From assembly GCA_029433365.1 (NCBI GenBank), contig JAQTHZ010000002.1, positions 744,001 to 808,000 of the forward strand: a DNA stretch of 64,000 nucleotides. Direction: 5' to 3'. This stretch comes from Orbaceae bacterium ESL0721 (GTDB lineage: Bacteria > Pseudomonadota > Gammaproteobacteria > Enterobacterales > Orbaceae). Both the position numbers and the translations under genes were made by a program. The notes under the pieces are model-generated. The model saw nothing but the letters and a program-made list of their open reading frames with translations. It made no database searches and was not told the DNA's origin. Positions within the stretch are counted from its first letter, which is position 1. Each line of letters starts with the position of its first letter. This document shows, in pieces, positions 62,539-64,000 of this stretch.

Positions 62539-64000
62539 ATGAACGCACGCTTTTACCGTCTTATCTATAATCGAACTCGAGCACTTATAATGGCAGTAGC
62601 TGAGATTAGCAGGTCAAATAGTTGTGCTGCAAGTACGGTTAAAGCGGCGTCTTTAGTTAATAAAAGTTTTGATGGTAGATTAAAAGCGGTCACCTTAAAA
62701 CCGCTCACATTTAGAACCTACCTAGCGCTTGGGCTTGCAACTATCTCGCTCCCATCTCTCTTATTTACCCCATCAGCTTTTGCCTCAACAATTATTGCTG
62801 ACAGTAGCCATAAAGAGCAGCCGATGGTGATTAACAGCGCTATATGGCACGACGCAAGTTAATATTGTCACCCCTAATAAACATGGGCTTTCGCATAATA
62901 GGTATTCACAGTTTGATGTCTCAAATCAAGGGGTGATTTTAAATAACTCGGGTAAAAACAGTAAGACGCAGTTAGCAGGCTATATTGAGGGGAATCAAGC
63001 TTTAATGCAGAGCGGGGGCGCTAAAATCATCTTAAATGAGGTAAATAGCAGCAGACCTTCACAGTTAAATGGTTATATTGAAGTTGCGGGGCAAAAGGCG
63101 CAGGTGATTATTGCCAATAGTGCTGGTATTACTTGCAGTGGCTGCGGTTTTATTAATGCGGGCAGAAGCACCTTAACCACCGGTAAACCGGTCATTAATG
63201 AGGGGCAGTTAACTGGCTATCAGGTGACAAATGGCACCATTAATGTTGAGGGGAAAGGGTTTGATGCGAGCCGCTCTGACTATACCGACTTAATTGCGAG
63301 AGCTGTGCAAATCAACTCCGCCATCTGGGCAAATGAGGCGAATGTGATTACGGGGCAAAATGAAGTGAGCCTTGATACCAAGACAGTTACGCCACTAGAT
63401 ATTAGTTCAACTAATCAGACAGATAATAGTAATAATAACAGCAACATAACTGATAGACCCGAATTTGCAATCGATGTTGCAGCGCTTGGCGGGATGTATG
63501 CAGGTAAAATCAGGATGATAGGCACCGAGAAGGGGGTTGGGGTTCGAAGTGCAGGTGAGCTTGGTGCCTCTGCTGGCAGCATCACCTTATCAGCTGATGG
63601 TAAGATTATTAACCTTGGCGCCATGCAGGCAAACACGGCTATCAACCTTAATAGCCGCGGGGATATCCAAAATGAGAAGCAGCTCTATAGCCACGGCGAT
63701 ATAGCGCTTAGTAGCCAAAAAGATATCAAAAATAGTGGCTCAGTTGTTGCTGGGCAGAATATCACTTTAATAAGTGGTGATGCTGGTAATGGTAATAGTA
63801 ATGGTAATAGTGATGGTGCTAATAGTTATGGCACTATCACTAGCAGCAAAGGCAGCACCCTTGCCGCCGGCGTTGATGATAAGGGGCGGTTAACTAAAGC
63901 GGGCAGCATTTCGGCTCACGCGGATAATATCACGCTACATGGCAGTAACCTTGCAACTAAGAGTATAGATTTAAAGAGTCAAAATGCGCTTGATTTACAA
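62539..64000 (+). pseudogene. Two-partner-secretion exoprotein (FhaB/CdiA type), frame-broken, 3' end outside window
   Basis: AAAAAAGGAATAACACA precedes ATG 62539. An extended signal peptide (NARFYRLIYNRTRALIMAVA, then a hydrophobic core ending FTPSAFAS) is typical of very large TPS proteins. After about 105 codons the frame stops at 62862; one extra base near 62849 separates it from the main frame, which is open to the end of the window. That frame has the TPS domain: TQVNIVTPNKHGLSHNRYSQ, GYIEGNQAL, VIIANSAGITCSGCGFINAG and TLTTGKP. A filamentous haemagglutinin-like repeat region (INLNSRGDI, NITLHGSNLATKSI) follows. Whether it ends in a CDI toxin or an adhesin cannot be seen, and the transporter gene is not in the window. 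Confidence 0.85.

Overview
The window is AT-rich chromosomal DNA of a gammaproteobacterium. Gene orders that also occur in Enterobacterales (frsA-proB-proA, rnm-yciO-rluB, argS-cmoB-cmoA, mfd-lolCDE), Enterobacterales-like proteins such as RraB, YdgA and TrhP, and the low GC suggest a host-adapted relative of that order. Orbaceae (Gilliamella/Orbus type) is my best guess; this is inference from gene content, not a database result.

Layout. 1-23 kb is mostly intact core genome: the end of frsA, proline genes proBA, a complete EcoR124-like type I restriction-modification operon (hsdM-hsdS-hsdR), trhP, an aldo/keto reductase, tRNA-Cys, an ArgR-controlled argCBGH cluster, serC, a DUF4156 lipoprotein, tRNA-Ile2(CAU), a tiny 42-residue gene with its own promoter and terminator, an XRE regulator, tRNA-Val(GAC) and recQ.

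23-36 kb is an accessory island. It holds five copies of one secreted lectin-like protein family (loci A-E). A, C and E start with an ATG followed at once by a perfect octanucleotide tract (22, 17 and 26 units). Eight is not a multiple of three, so each unit gained or lost changes the reading frame, and in all three loci the Shine-Dalgarno-linked ATG is joined to the signal peptide only when the copy number is a multiple of three. None is at present, so all three read as OFF: the hallmark of a phase-variable surface-protein family. Between D and E is a polymorphic-toxin cluster: an 807-residue toxin with a C-terminal HNH/EndoVII-type nuclease and SUKH immunity protein, a displaced second toxin tip with its own small immunity gene, one more putative immunity gene, a decayed third tip, and IS3-family remnants on both sides. 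A 48-bp exact repeat joins the two toxin modules at the place where tips could be exchanged.

36-62 kb returns to core genes (alr, mltG, rraB, rnm, yciO, rluB, an amidohydrolase, argS, cmoB, cmoA, a membrane metallophosphoesterase, rnd, ydgA, mfd, lolCDE, cfa). Here most genes carry one or more frame breaks, many of them one-base changes in homopolymers, even in argS. The left 35 kb has almost none in core genes. Regional sequencing or assembly error is the simplest explanation; genuine decay or slippage rescue are alternatives. The window ends inside a two-partner-secretion exoprotein of the FhaB/CdiA type, itself frame-broken near its start.

A 14-base intergenic motif, AACCCTAAAACATT, occurs eight times exactly: before all five lectin loci, before the exoprotein, and before proA and trhP. 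It is the best candidate for an undescribed regulatory element shared by surface and core genes.
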